Counted from the first letter of the stretch, positions 1 through 8,765 are shown. The stretch is DNA of 64,000 nucleotides from Deltaproteobacteria bacterium (GCA_016792625.1 JAEUKK010000074.1:42736-106735), one strand, 5' to 3'. Numbers and translations are program-made. Notes: generated from the sequence alone by a model not told the origin.

Positions 1-75
1 GACATGCGGCCCAAGCGAGGGCGCCCCCAAGCGCACCAGCCTGCACCCAGGGGGTCAGCAGGGGTTTGGCCCGCT

Positions 76-939
76 TCAAGGCGCCCACTGCACCGCGGTG
101 CCCATCAACCTCGGCCCTGCGGGCGCCTCAAACCGATGGGTGACCGAGGCCTCTCGCCCGAGCGCGTCACGCGCGCGCAGCGCCACCGTCGCGCCCCCGC
201 GCGGCACGATCACCGCAGGGAGGCGGGCGATGCCGTCTGGGCCGGCCACCACCTGGACCGTCGCACCCGCGCCGGAGAGCTCGACCAATGCATAGGGTTG
301 GGTCTGCGCGATGACCGATACCGCGCCATCTTCGCCGATAGTCGACGGCCCGCGAACCTGGATCTGCAAGGCCTCAGTGATCGGCGCTGCGACCGGCGCC
401 TGACCGTCGGCGAGATCGAGCCGGCGCCCCGCGGCCAAGGTGGCCTGGCCGTCCACCCCGCTCAGCGCGAGCTCGCCCGCCAGAACCTCAACCGTGAGTC
501 GCCCATCGTCGGCGAGACCAGCGTTCACCTCACCCGAGGCCAGCTGCAGTTCACGGCCGCGGGCCCGCAGCCCGAGGGAGGGGGCGCCCGCCCGGACCCG
601 GGCCGAGACCGCGCCGCCCTCAAGCTCGACCCGGACGCCATCGTCGGTCACCGCGGTCAGGCGGAGCGCGCTGTTGGCCTGCAAGCTCAGCTCGCTGCCC
701 TCGCCGATGCCGACCCGCAGCACGCCGGTCTCGCCCACCATCAGCTGATCGTCGACGGCGAGCGCATCGCCGACCCGCAGCGGCACCGCGCCCTCAGCGG
801 CCCGCACGCGCACGGCTTGGCCCACCGCGTCGAGCACGACCAGCTCGGGGCCTTGGGGCCCGAACAGCGCCCGATAGCCGACCACCCCGACCAGCAGGAT
901 GACGAGCAGCGCGAGCAGGAGGCCGAGGTTCTCGCGCAT
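76..939 (-). CDS. FecR-like single-pass membrane protein
   Basis: This 287-residue protein starts with one strongly hydrophobic segment (about residues 4-24) and no cleavable signal peptide, so most of it is predicted to lie on the outer face of the inner membrane. Residues about 45-185 have the alternating strand pattern of FecR-type domains, including the segments VGDALAVDD and SELSLQANSALRL followed by ELEGGAVSARV. Residues about 205-280 look like an Ig-like extension (PYALVELSGAG). FecR domains usually relay a periplasmic signal. Here there is no FecI-type sigma factor next door; instead the gene lies 7 bases downstream of a sensor kinase on the same strand, so it is probably the last gene of a three-gene signalling operon. 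The family call is from pattern only. Confidence 0.7.
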   Translation of the reverse strand: MRENLGLLLALLVILLVGVVGYRALFGPQGPELVVLDAVGQAVRVRAAEGAVPLRVGDALAVDDQLMVGETGVLRVGIGEGSELSLQANSALRLTAVTDDGVRVELEGGAVSARVRAGAPSLGLRARGRELQLASGEVNAGLADDGRLTVEVLAGELALSGVDGQATLAAGRRLDLADGQAPVAAPITEALQIQVRGPSTIGEDGAVSVIAQTQPYALVELSGAGATVQVVAGPDGIARLPAVIVPRGGATVALRARDALGREASVTHRFEAPAGPRLMGTAVQWAP

Positions 940-946
940 CGGGCGC

Positions 947-2758
947 TCAGGCGACGGGGAGGAGGACGCGCCAAAGGGCGGGCGCGCTGGCGTCCGGCTC
1001 CTCTAACCGCCCCCCGAGCGCCGACAGTCCGCTTCGGGCCGCCCAGATCGCCATGCCTTGCGCCCGCCAATCGTCGGCGTCAGCGGGAGGGGCCGGCCCG
1101 TCGATCCGCACGCAGATGGCCTTCCCGCCATGCAGATCCGCCTCGACCTGCACCTGGACGCGGCCGCCCGCGGCGACCCGGGCCCGCAGCGCGGCGAGGA
1201 GCTGGGCGAGGGCTTGGCCGAGCGCAGCGGGGTCCACCCGCACCGTCCACGGCCGGCGGGGGCCCCGTTCTAGGCTGACCCCACGGTGGGTGAAGCCGCC
1301 GCGAAGCAGCGGCAGAATATCGTCAAGAACGTCGTCAACATCGGCTTCACGTGGACCGCCGACCGCCCCGTCCGCCCGCTCGCCGGCCTCCGACAGGCGC
1401 CCGAGCGACTGCACGATCCGCGCGCACCGACGGCCCTCGGTCTGCATGCTCTCCAGCAGCGGCCGCAGCGGATGGTCCCCCGTTGACTGGGCGAGCATGA
1501 GCTGGCTGAGCCCCAAGATGCCGGCCAGCGGGTTGTTCAGCTCATGTGCGAGCCCGGCGCCAAGCTCACCCACCGCGGCGAAGCGCGCCGCGTCGACGAG
1601 CCGGGCCTGCGCCGCCCGAAGCTCGGCCGTGCGCTCCTCGACTCGATCCTGCAGCTCATGGTTGAAGCGCTCGATCTCGCTGTTGGCGGCCCGCAGGCGC
1701 TCGGCCGCGTCGATAAGCGCTTGGTTCTGCTGCTGAATGCGCTGCGCGTCATCTTGCAACTTGTTGCTCATGTCATTGAAGGTGTGCGAGAGCTGGACGA
1801 GCTCGGCCGGGCCGGCGGCGGGGGCCTGTGCGCCGAGGTGCCCCGCCCCGACCGCCCGCGCCGCCGCGCTGAGCCCGTCGATCGGCTTGGTGAGCTGGCG
1901 GGCAAACCAGACGCCAACCACGACCGCCGCGGCGATCGCGACAAAGGCGAACCAGGCCATGCGCAGGCTGATGTCGCGGACCGCGTCCTCGACGGGCCCA
2001 GCCGAGCGCACGACCACCAGCGTCCAGCCCAAACGGGACACCGGGGCGAGCGCGACCAGCCTGGATCCCTCGGCGCCGCGCATGTGGATCACGCCGGCGA
2101 GGCCCCGGAGGGTCTCGAGCGCAGAGGCCGGGGGGAGCAGCGCCGGGTCGCCCCAGAACACCACCCCGTCGGCGTCGATGAGCAAGACCACGCTCGCCGC
2201 GCCCGCCTGCGCCTCAAGCGCGCGCACGCTCGGCTCCAGCGCGAGCTCTACGACGAGCTGCAGGTCACTCTGAGGGATGGGGCTGCGGGTGACGACGACC
2301 GGCCCGCCGCCGGCCGCAGGCGTGTAGGGTGAGCCGACCGCCGTCTCGCCCGGCACAGCCGGGGGTAGGTGTTCGAGCACCTCGGGGATGACCTCCGCCA
2401 GCCCCCCTCGTCCGACGCGCAAGGCCGGAGCGACCACCTGTCCCCTCCCCTCATCAAAGAGCGTCACCAGGTTCGCCTCGGGGACCTGCCCAGCGACCAC
2501 CTGGGTCACCCCGGCCATGGCGGGCGCGGACAGGCGGGCGACGGGGAAGGTCTGGGCCTGCTGGGCTTGAAGGCGGAGCTGCAGGTCCAACCACGTGTCC
2601 AGCGTGCGGGCCAGCGCCTCGGCGACCGTGGACTGCTGGTCTTCGAGGCTCGCGGCGAGGCGGTCAGTCGAGACGTCAATGGCCGCGCCGCCCAGCAATC
2701 CCAAGGGCAGAACGGCGACCAGCACGACGAAGAGGAGAAGCCTCGCGCGCAGCCCCAC
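947..2758 (-). CDS. HAMP-containing sensor kinase with degenerate ATPase domain
   Basis: This 603-residue inner-membrane sensor has a first membrane helix at about 5-27, an extracytoplasmic sensor region of about 240 residues, a second helix at about 268-288, a HAMP region, a coiled coil and a HisKA dimerisation helix with an intact H box (GLAHELNNPLAG, His405). The C-terminal 130 residues align with a HATPase domain, but its nucleotide motifs are lost. The N box has no asparagine (ALGQALAQLL), the G1 box reads VRIDGPAPP, and the glycine-rich lid reads QGMAIWAARSG where GxGLGL is expected. It may therefore be phosphorylated by a partner rather than autophosphorylate. It sits 7 bases after the receiver-kinase gene and 7 bases before the FecR-like gene. 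Confidence 0.85.
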   Translation of the reverse strand: MGLRARLLLFVVLVAVLPLGLLGGAAIDVSTDRLAASLEDQQSTVAEALARTLDTWLDLQLRLQAQQAQTFPVARLSAPAMAGVTQVVAGQVPEANLVTLFDEGRGQVVAPALRVGRGGLAEVIPEVLEHLPPAVPGETAVGSPYTPAAGGGPVVVTRSPIPQSDLQLVVELALEPSVRALEAQAGAASVVLLIDADGVVFWGDPALLPPASALETLRGLAGVIHMRGAEGSRLVALAPVSRLGWTLVVVRSAGPVEDAVRDISLRMAWFAFVAIAAAVVVGVWFARQLTKPIDGLSAAARAVGAGHLGAQAPAAGPAELVQLSHTFNDMSNKLQDDAQRIQQQNQALIDAAERLRAANSEIERFNHELQDRVEERTAELRAAQARLVDAARFAAVGELGAGLAHELNNPLAGILGLSQLMLAQSTGDHPLRPLLESMQTEGRRCARIVQSLGRLSEAGERADGAVGGPREADVDDVLDDILPLLRGGFTHRGVSLERGPRRPWTVRVDPAALGQALAQLLAALRARVAAGGRVQVQVEADLHGGKAICVRIDGPAPPADADDWRAQGMAIWAARSGLSALGGRLEEPDASAPALWRVLLPVA

Positions 2759-2765
2759 CGCGCCC

Positions 2766-3929
2766 TCAGGCCCGCGGGAGGCGCACGCGGAAGCGCGCGC
2801 CCTCGCCGGGCGGGCTGTCTACATCGACCTGGCCGCTGTTCCGGGTGACGATCCGGTAGACCACGTTGAGGCCGAGCCCGGTGCCGCGGCCGGGCGGCTT
2901 GGTGGTGAAGAAGGGATCGAAGACCTGGCGGAGCCGGGCCGGCGCGATGCCCGGGCCGTTGTCGTGCACGCGCAGGAGGGCGAGCCCGCCCTCGCTCCAC
3001 GCCTCGACCGCGACCCACCGCTCACCTTCAGGCCGGTGCTCGATCACGGCCTCAGCGGCGTTCTTGATCAGGTTGAGGAGCACCTGCTGCAGCTCGGTCC
3101 CCCGGATGCGGGCGCGGAGGCCAGGCTCGACCTGCAGGCGGAGCTCGACCCCGGCCAGCGCCGCCGTGCGGGCGAGCAGCCGCTGGGCGTCGTCGAGGGC
3201 GAGCGCGACATCCGCGGTCTGCTCCTCGTCGTCCACGTCGGAGGCCCTGGCGTAGCTGGTCAGCTCCTGCACGATATGCCGGATATTCTCGCTATACTCG
3301 ACGATCTCGCGAGCGTGTGAGCGCACGACCGGCAGCTCATCTTCCTCGAGGATGGCCTCAGCGAGGCCCAAGACGCCGAACAGCGGGCTCGACACCTCGT
3401 GCGCGATGCCGGCGGCGAGCGTGCCGATCCCGGCGAGCTTCTCGGACTGGATGAGCTCGGACTGCAGGGCGCGCGTCTCGGCGAGCGCGGCCTCCAGCTC
3501 GGCGTTCTTGCGCTGCAGGTCAGCGAGCAGCTGCCGGTTCTCGCGGGCCATCCGCAACCGCTCGAGCGCGCGCCAGGCCTTGCGGCGCACGTCGAAAACA
3601 TCGTCGAGCGGCTTGCGCAGGTAGTCGAAGGCGCCCAGAGCGAGCGCATCGACCGCGGTGTCGACCGAGGCGTAGCCAGTGATGAGAATGGCTTCGGCGA
3701 GCGGATCCCGCTGCTTGAGGCGGCGCATCAGCTCGATTCCCGAGATGTCGGGCAGGTTCTTGTCGGTGATCAGCAGGTCGACCGGGTCGCTCTCGATGAG
3801 GGCCGCGGCCGTCGCGCCATCGGCGCAAGCGCTGAGCCGGACCGCCTCGCCGGCGAAGACCGCGCGCAAAATCTGCAAAATGACCGGCTCATCGTCGACG
3901 AGGAGCAAGTGGGGCGGGCGCGCGCTCAT
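2766..3929 (-). CDS. Hybrid response regulator-histidine kinase (REC-HisKA-HATPase)
   Basis: This 387-residue soluble protein carries an N-terminal receiver domain (acidic pocket Asp12/Asp13, phosphoacceptor Asp56 in LLITDKNLPD, switch Thr in ITGY, Lys in RKP). A short coiled coil follows, then a HisKA helix with His177 (GIAHEVSSPLFG, with SS in place of the usual NN) and a complete HATPase domain: N box LLNLIKNAAEA, G1 DNGPGI, F box FDPFFTTKP, G2 GRGTGLGL. It has no membrane segment. It is the first gene of the operon with the decayed-ATPase sensor kinase and the FecR-like protein. It could supply the ATPase activity the neighbour lacks, or act as its phosphorelay partner; both are inferences. 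Confidence 0.9.
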   Translation of the reverse strand: MSARPPHLLLVDDEPVILQILRAVFAGEAVRLSACADGATAAALIESDPVDLLITDKNLPDISGIELMRRLKQRDPLAEAILITGYASVDTAVDALALGAFDYLRKPLDDVFDVRRKAWRALERLRMARENRQLLADLQRKNAELEAALAETRALQSELIQSEKLAGIGTLAAGIAHEVSSPLFGVLGLAEAILEEDELPVVRSHAREIVEYSENIRHIVQELTSYARASDVDDEEQTADVALALDDAQRLLARTAALAGVELRLQVEPGLRARIRGTELQQVLLNLIKNAAEAVIEHRPEGERWVAVEAWSEGGLALLRVHDNGPGIAPARLRQVFDPFFTTKPPGRGTGLGLNVVYRIVTRNSGQVDVDSPPGEGARFRVRLPRA

Positions 3930-4136
3930 GGGGGCCTCAGGGCTCGGCCCATGCGGGGCCAGGAGCGGCGCGATCCGGCGCGCCGGGGGCCCAGCCTACC
4001 ACCGCGCCTCGCACCAGCTTGCCCACACCGCCGCCCTCGATTGACTATCCACCCGCGCACACTAAGCTGGGCCGCCCCCGGGCCGAAGCTGTCCGGGCGG
4101 GGCCCAGGTCCCCGCCGCCGCACCGATGGAGCCACC

Positions 4137-4700
4137 ATGCGCGCCGCCCACTGCATCCTCCCCCTCGGGCTGCTGGCCTTCGGGCTGCCGGCCTGCGCCC
4201 CCAAGACCAAGCAGGTCTTCGAGGCGGGTGTGCTCAGCGAGCGCCCCTCCGCCGACGGGCTCACCGAGCAGCAGATCGATCTGAACGGCGACGGGCGCAC
4301 CGAGGTGTGGAACTTCCTGCGTGACCGGGCGAACGCGCCGAAGGTCGTTCTCCGCAAAGAGAGCGACCTCAACTTCGACGGGCGCGTCGACGTGCGCGCG
4401 TGGTTCGATGACGCCGGCGTGCTTGAGAAACAGGAGTGGGACGGCGACTTCGACGGGCGCGTCGACTGGGTCGACCACTACCAGGGCGGCGTGCGCGTGC
4501 TCAGCGAGTGGGACACGAACAACGACGGAAAGTTCGACGAGTTCCGCAGCTACGAGAGCGGTCGGGTGCGGCGCAAAGAGCGCGACACCAACGCCGACGA
4601 GCAGATCGACTTTTGGGAGTACCTCGACGAGACCGGCAAGGTCGTGAAGACCGGCCGCGACGTCGACGGCGACGGCGTGATGGACGAGCGCGACGAGTAG
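4137..4700 (+). CDS. Lipoprotein with six calcium-loop (DxNxDG) repeats
   Basis: The predicted 187-residue lipoprotein has a signal peptide ending in LPAC (lipobox cysteine at about residue 19). The mature part contains six spaced repeats of the DxNxDGxxD type: DLNGDGRTE, DLNFDGRVD, DGDFDGRVD, DTNNDGKFD, DTNADEQID and DVDGDGVMD. These match EF-hand-like, dockerin or thrombospondin-type calcium loops. Repeats are separated by about 20-30 residues and often followed by an aromatic residue. The start is the ATG that places the signal peptide at the N-terminus; upstream in-frame sequence runs into the divergent kinase gene. Calcium binding is likely from the motif but the role is unknown. A hairpin follows the stop codon. 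Confidence 0.75.
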   Translation: MRAAHCILPLGLLAFGLPACAPKTKQVFEAGVLSERPSADGLTEQQIDLNGDGRTEVWNFLRDRANAPKVVLRKESDLNFDGRVDVRAWFDDAGVLEKQEWDGDFDGRVDWVDHYQGGVRVLSEWDTNNDGKFDEFRSYESGRVRRKERDTNADEQIDFWEYLDETGKVVKTGRDVDGDGVMDERDE

Positions 4701-4724
4701 GCGAAGCCAAATCGACGCCTCGCG

Positions 4725-4749
4725 CAGGGTGGGCAAATCGCCCGCCCTG
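4725..4749. terminator. Hairpin between convergent genes
   Basis: An inverted repeat forms a 10-base-pair stem (one G-T pair) around the loop AAATC, with arms CAGGGTGGGC and GCCCGCCCTG. On the plus strand TTTT follows after six bases. It lies between the stop codons of the calcium-loop lipoprotein and gmd, so it may terminate one or both. Confidence 0.5.
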
Positions 4750-4764
4750 TCGCCGTTTTGGGGC

Positions 4765-5736
4765 TCAGTGGCCTTGTCGCCCCGCAGAGACTCGGTCGAC
4801 CTCGGCCCGCACCATGCGCTCGACCAGCTGATCGAAGCTGAGCGCCGGGGCCCAGCCGAGCGCATGGCGCGCCCGCGTCGCGTCGCCGCGCAGGCAGGGG
4901 ATCTCTGCGGGGCGGAGCTGGTCGGGGTCGTGCCGGACATGATCCCGCCAGTCGAGGCCCACACAACCGAAGGCGCGCTCGGCGAAGTCTTGCACCGACC
5001 AGGCCTCGCCGGTCGCGACAACAAAGTCCTGCGCGTCATCTTGGCAGAGCATGAGGTGCATTGCGCGGGTGTAGTCGCCCGCAAAACCCCAGTCGCGGCG
5101 CACGTCGAGGCGCCCGAGGCCGACCCCGTCGCGCCGTCCAAGCTTGGCTTCGGCGGCGGCGATCGCGAGCTTGCGGGTCACGAACTCTTCCCCTCGCCGC
5201 TCGGACTCGTGGTTGAACAAAATGCCGCCCACGGCGAAAATACCGTAGCTCTCACGGTAGTTGACCGTGAGGTGGTGCGCGTAGACCTTGGCGACCCCAT
5301 AAGGCGAGCGCGGATGAAAGGGGGCGCCCTCACCCTGCCCGTCGGCGCCGCTCAGGCCGAACATCTCGCTGCTGCCCGCCTGGTAGAAGCGGATCTCTGG
5401 GTTGACCAGCCGGATCGCCTCGAGCATGCGGGCGCAGCCCAGCGCGGTCACTTCGCCGGTCAGGACGGGCTGACGCCAGCTCGTCGGCACGAAGGACTGG
5501 GCGGCGAGGTTGTAGACGTGGTCGGGGCGGTGGCGCCGAAGCGCGTCGATCAGGCTGCCTTGGTCGAGCAGGTCAGCGCTGTCGAGCACGAGGCCCCGCA
5601 AGTGGGCGAGCCGCCAGTGATTGGGGCTTGCGCTGCGGCGGTGCAAGCCGATGACCTCCCACCCTGCGGCGAGGAGCTGCTCAGCCAAAAAGCTGCCGTC
5701 CTGGCCGGTGATCCCGGTGATCAACGCTCGGCTCAT
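4765..5736 (-). CDS. gmd: GDP-mannose 4,6-dehydratase
   Basis: This 323-residue protein belongs to the extended short-chain dehydrogenase family that converts GDP-D-mannose to GDP-4-keto-6-deoxy-D-mannose (EC 4.2.1.47), the branch point to GDP-fucose, GDP-rhamnose and related sugars. The N-terminal NADP-binding motif is GITGQDG (residues 8-14), and the catalytic YxxxK is Tyr146/Lys150 in SPYGVAKVYAHH. QAGSSEMFG and GGILFNHESERRGEEFVTRK are diagnostic of GMD. The start was placed at the ATG directly before the Rossmann strand; about 85 further upstream in-frame codons lack family similarity. It is slightly shorter than typical GMDs (about 340-370). manC lies just upstream on the same strand, supplying the substrate. 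Confidence 0.95.
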   Translation of the reverse strand: MSRALITGITGQDGSFLAEQLLAAGWEVIGLHRRSASPNHWRLAHLRGLVLDSADLLDQGSLIDALRRHRPDHVYNLAAQSFVPTSWRQPVLTGEVTALGCARMLEAIRLVNPEIRFYQAGSSEMFGLSGADGQGEGAPFHPRSPYGVAKVYAHHLTVNYRESYGIFAVGGILFNHESERRGEEFVTRKLAIAAAEAKLGRRDGVGLGRLDVRRDWGFAGDYTRAMHLMLCQDDAQDFVVATGEAWSVQDFAERAFGCVGLDWRDHVRHDPDQLRPAEIPCLRGDATRARHALGWAPALSFDQLVERMVRAEVDRVSAGRQGH

Positions 5737-5864
5737 CTCGCTCTCTCCACAGCGACCCCACACACGATCCAACCTGACCCACACAAGGCAGCGCGGGGCC
5801 CCGAGGCGCCCCGTCGGCCCTCCGCCTTCGACCACCGCTGACGAGGGCCCGGCGAGGCGCCCGA

Positions 5865-6281
5865 TCAGTCCACGGTGATCTGCGCGTTGTCGAAGGCGGC
5901 CGACTCCCCCTCGACGAACCAAAGCACCGTCCAGCTGCCGCGCTTCGGGTCGGCGATGGTCACGGTCGGGTCGAAGCAGACGTCGCCGCAAGCGCCGGGC
6001 TCCCCTTCGATCCAGATCTCTTCAATGACGATCTCGGTGCCTTTGACCGAGACGCTCGGGTCGAAGACGGCGTCACAGGGCTGCTCGACGCCGGTGCGGC
6101 GCGCCACGATGTCGGCGTCGATGATCTCGACCTCCAGCGCGCTCACCAGCTCTTCGTCGAAGTCGACGTTGGTGCAGCCAGGGGCGTCCCAGCTCACGTC
6201 GAGCTCACCTTGGCAGGCGCTGAGGGCGAGCGCGGTGGCGAGGGCGGCGCGCGGCGCGCGGCAGGAGCGGTGGCTGGGCAC
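5865..6281 (-). CDS. Small predicted lipoprotein of unknown function
   Basis: The gene encodes 138 residues starting at a GTG preceded by GGAGG four bases upstream. The signal peptide ends in a lipobox (LALSAC, cysteine at about residue 23). The mature part is acidic and has no cytoplasmic-type domain I recognise; it contains paired cysteines (PGC, QPC, GAC, DVC) that may form disulfides. It lies between manC and gmd on the same strand, its upstream sequence being separated from the manC stop by about 60 bases, so it is probably cotranscribed with the sugar-nucleotide genes. No function can be assigned. Confidence 0.65.
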   Translation of the reverse strand: MPSHRSCRAPRAALATALALSACQGELDVSWDAPGCTNVDFDEELVSALEVEIIDADIVARRTGVEQPCDAVFDPSVSVKGTEIVIEEIWIEGEPGACGDVCFDPTVTIADPKRGSWTVLWFVEGESAAFDNAQITVD

Positions 6282-6339
6282 GGGGCCTCCAAGGTCGGGA
6301 GGGCATGCTGCCACAGCCGGGGGAAAGCAGCGGCACGCC

Positions 6340-7392
6340 TCAGGTTCGGTCGGGGAACTCCGCGCGGAGCCGCTCAATCAGGGCACGGAGCTCCTGCGCG
6401 CGGCGCGCGTCGAGCAGCAGCAGCGCGTCGGGGGTGTCGACCAGGACCACACCGCTCACCCCCACCGTCGCCACCAGCTTGCCGGGGGCCCACAGCAGGT
6501 TGTCTGTGGCGTCCAGCGCGATGGACTGGGCGACCCGCCCGCGCCCCCCTTCGATGGAAGGGAGCAGGTCGACGGCACCCGTCCAGCTGCCCACATCGCT
6601 CCACCCGAAGGCGGACGGCAGACAATATACGCGGTCGCTGCGCTCCATCAGCCCGTAGTCGACGCTGGTGGCCTCGGCCTCGAGCCAGCGCGGCGGCGGA
6701 GCCCCGGCGGCGGCCCCCCGCAGCGCGGCCCGGGTGCGGGGCTGGTGGCGCTCCAGCTCATCGAGGAAGACCGAGGGGCGAAACACGAAGATCCCCGCGT
6801 TCCAGCGATGGTTTCCGCCGGCGACCCAGGCCTCCGCGGTCGTGCGGCCGGGCTTCTCGCGAAAAGCGGCGGCCCGCTTGAGCGGCTGCCCAGCGAAGAC
6901 GCCGACGTCTGGGCCCAGCTCAATGTAGCCAAAGCCGGTCTCGGGCCGATCCGGCGCGAGGCCCAGGGTGATCAGCCCTTCGAGGCGCTGCGCCGCCTCG
7001 ATCCCGCCAGAGAGCGCGGCGCGAAAGCCTACGGGGTCGGCGACGTGGTGATCAGCGGGGAGAACGACCAGCACGTCATCAGCGGCCCCCTCCGCCTCGA
7101 TCACGCTCGCCGCCCAGGCGATGCAGGGCAGCGTGTTTCGAGCGGAGGGTTCAACCATGATCGCCGCCTTTGGCAGCGGCCCGACCTCCTCCACGACCGC
7201 GTCTCGCATCTCCTCCCCCGTCACCACCCGAAGGTGGGCAGGGCTGATCAGCGGGAGCAGGCGGTCGATGGTGGCGCGGAGCAGGCTCGGGCCCCCGTCC
7301 AGCGAGAGGCACTGTTTGGGCACGCGCCGCCGAGACAGCGGCCAGAAGCGCGTCCCCGAGCCGCCCGCCATGATCAAGCCGTGCACGGTCAT
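6340..7392 (-). CDS. manC: Mannose-1-phosphate guanylyltransferase
   Basis: This 350-residue nucleotidyltransferase makes GDP-mannose from GTP and mannose 1-phosphate (EC 2.7.7.13). The GTP-binding signature is GGSGTRFWPLSR (residues 10-21). Other family marks are MVEPSARNTLPCIAWAA, VLPADHH, the sugar-binding FREKP and the WNAGIFVF segment. It is the single-domain form without the C-terminal cupin phosphomannose isomerase seen in about 470-residue ManC proteins. The ATG is preceded by GGAGG six bases upstream. It lies 41 bases after trmL on the same strand, with a small lipoprotein gene and gmd downstream, consistent with supplying GDP-mannose to Gmd for a surface polysaccharide or glycan. 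Confidence 0.95.
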   Translation of the reverse strand: MTVHGLIMAGGSGTRFWPLSRRRVPKQCLSLDGGPSLLRATIDRLLPLISPAHLRVVTGEEMRDAVVEEVGPLPKAAIMVEPSARNTLPCIAWAASVIEAEGAADDVLVVLPADHHVADPVGFRAALSGGIEAAQRLEGLITLGLAPDRPETGFGYIELGPDVGVFAGQPLKRAAAFREKPGRTTAEAWVAGGNHRWNAGIFVFRPSVFLDELERHQPRTRAALRGAAAGAPPPRWLEAEATSVDYGLMERSDRVYCLPSAFGWSDVGSWTGAVDLLPSIEGGRGRVAQSIALDATDNLLWAPGKLVATVGVSGVVLVDTPDALLLLDARRAQELRALIERLRAEFPDRT

Positions 7393-7433
7393 GGCACCTC
7401 CGCGGCCCGCGCACGGGCGCTCCCCCCGGGTGG

Positions 7434-7898
7434 CTAAAAGAGCCCGGGCTCGATGTGCTGGAGCGCGGCGTAGGCCGCCACCGCCACCGCGTTGCTCAGG
7501 TTGAGGGAGCGGATGGGGCCGGGCATGGGGATTTGGTAGCCGCCGCGGGCCCGCACCAAGTCAGCGGGCAATCCAACCGACTCCCGGCCAAAAACCAGGA
7601 CACAGCCCGGAGCGTACGGCGCCTGGGTGTAGGGCGCCCCACCCAAAGCCGAGTACAGAAAGGTCGGCCGCCCCTCCGCCCAGCGGAAAAAGGCGTCCAT
7701 GTCGTTGTGCTCGACGACATCGACCGAGCGCCAATAGTCGAGCCCCGCGCGGCGGACGGCCTTCTCATCGGTCTGAAAGCCGAGCGGGTGCACGAGGTGG
7801 AGCCGCGCGCCGACCCCCAGACAGAGGCGGCCCGCGTTCCCGGCGTTCTGGCCGATCTCTGGCTGGATGAGCGCGACGTGGAGGCGCGGCTCGGCCAC
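7434..7898 (-). CDS. trmL: tRNA (cytidine/uridine-34-2'-O)-methyltransferase
   Basis: This 154-residue SPOUT-class methyltransferase resembles TrmL/YibK, which methylates the ribose of the wobble base of tRNA-Leu using S-adenosylmethionine. The family motifs are present: motif 1 QPEIGQNAGNAGRLC (with the RNA-binding Asn), motif 2 VFGRESVGLP, and motif 3 IPMPGPIRSLNLSNAVAV, which together form the trefoil-knot SAM site. Length matches the family (about 150-160). It starts with GTG, preceded by GAGG, only two bases after the grpE stop codon, so translation is probably coupled to grpE. Confidence 0.93.
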   Translation of the reverse strand: MAEPRLHVALIQPEIGQNAGNAGRLCLGVGARLHLVHPLGFQTDEKAVRRAGLDYWRSVDVVEHNDMDAFFRWAEGRPTFLYSALGGAPYTQAPYAPGCVLVFGRESVGLPADLVRARGGYQIPMPGPIRSLNLSNAVAVAAYAALQHIEPGLF

Positions 7899-7900
7899 GC

Positions 7901-8614
7901 TCAGGCCTCGCCGATCGGCGCGGTCCAGGCGCCCACGATGACCTTCGCGGGGCGGATCAGACGGTTGCCGATGCGGTAGCCCGCGGCGAAGACGTCGACG
8001 ACGGCGTCGTGCAGCGCCTCGTCGGGCACCGGGCAGGTGGTCAGCGCCTCGTGGATGTTCGGGTCGAACTTTGCGCCCTTGCCGGGCACCTCTTCAAGGC
8101 CCAGCGAAGCGAAGGCGGTCATAAACTCTTTGAGGACCAGATCGAGCCCCACCACGGTGTCCTCGGCGCTCGCGCCCCGCTTGGCCGCGTCGAGCGAGCG
8201 GCGCAGGTTCTCGACCGGCTCGAAGATGCTCGCGACCACCTCACCGCGCCGCAGCTCTTCTTGCACCACCGCTTGGCGTTTGAGCCGTTCTTTGGTGGCC
8301 TCAACCTCTTCTTGCTGCTTTTGGTAGGCTTGGCTCACCGCCCGCAGGCGCTCTTTGAGCTCGTTGCGCTCTTGGGCCAGCGCGGCGTTGTCGCTGTCGG
8401 CCTTGGCGAGCAGGGCGCGCAGCTCAAGGACGGCGGGCGGGTCGAGCTCAATGACCTCGGCCTCAGGCGCGGCCTCGCCGACGGCGTCGACCAGCTCAGC
8501 GTCGACCGCTTGGGGGTCGACCTGGGCGCCGCCGCCCTCATCCCCCCCGCCGCCGTCGGCCTCGGACGCGTCGAATTCGGTGTCGATGTGCTCGGCTTCT
8601 GCGGTGCTGCTCAT
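7901..8614 (-). CDS. grpE: GrpE nucleotide exchange factor for DnaK
   Basis: The 237-residue protein has a long acidic, low-complexity N-terminus (about 1-65), a coiled-coil helix (about 68-125, rich in Glu/Lys/Gln) and the conserved C-terminal beta domain. The GrpE signature region is visible in FDPNIHEALTTCPVPDE and in the closing AAGYRIGNRLIRPAKVIVG. GrpE dimers release ADP from DnaK. dnaK and dnaJ are not in the window. The ATG follows GAGGGAG by six bases. It is the first gene of the grpE-trmL-manC-lipoprotein-gmd run and is divergent from the DUF4340-type gene, the shared upstream region being 151 bases. Confidence 0.95.
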   Translation of the reverse strand: MSSTAEAEHIDTEFDASEADGGGGDEGGGAQVDPQAVDAELVDAVGEAAPEAEVIELDPPAVLELRALLAKADSDNAALAQERNELKERLRAVSQAYQKQQEEVEATKERLKRQAVVQEELRRGEVVASIFEPVENLRRSLDAAKRGASAEDTVVGLDLVLKEFMTAFASLGLEEVPGKGAKFDPNIHEALTTCPVPDEALHDAVVDVFAAGYRIGNRLIRPAKVIVGAWTAPIGEA

Positions 8615-8765
8615 GGGGGCTCCCTCGAAGAGTCGGCCGGCGGGGTAACCACCGACCCGCGCGCGTCAACGGGCGCCCGGTCCGCATCGGCCGCCCTTGC
8701 CTTCTCCCCGCTGGTGGACAAGGTGCGGCCCCCGCTGGGCCCTGCCCCGCCCCGAGGGAGAGCCG

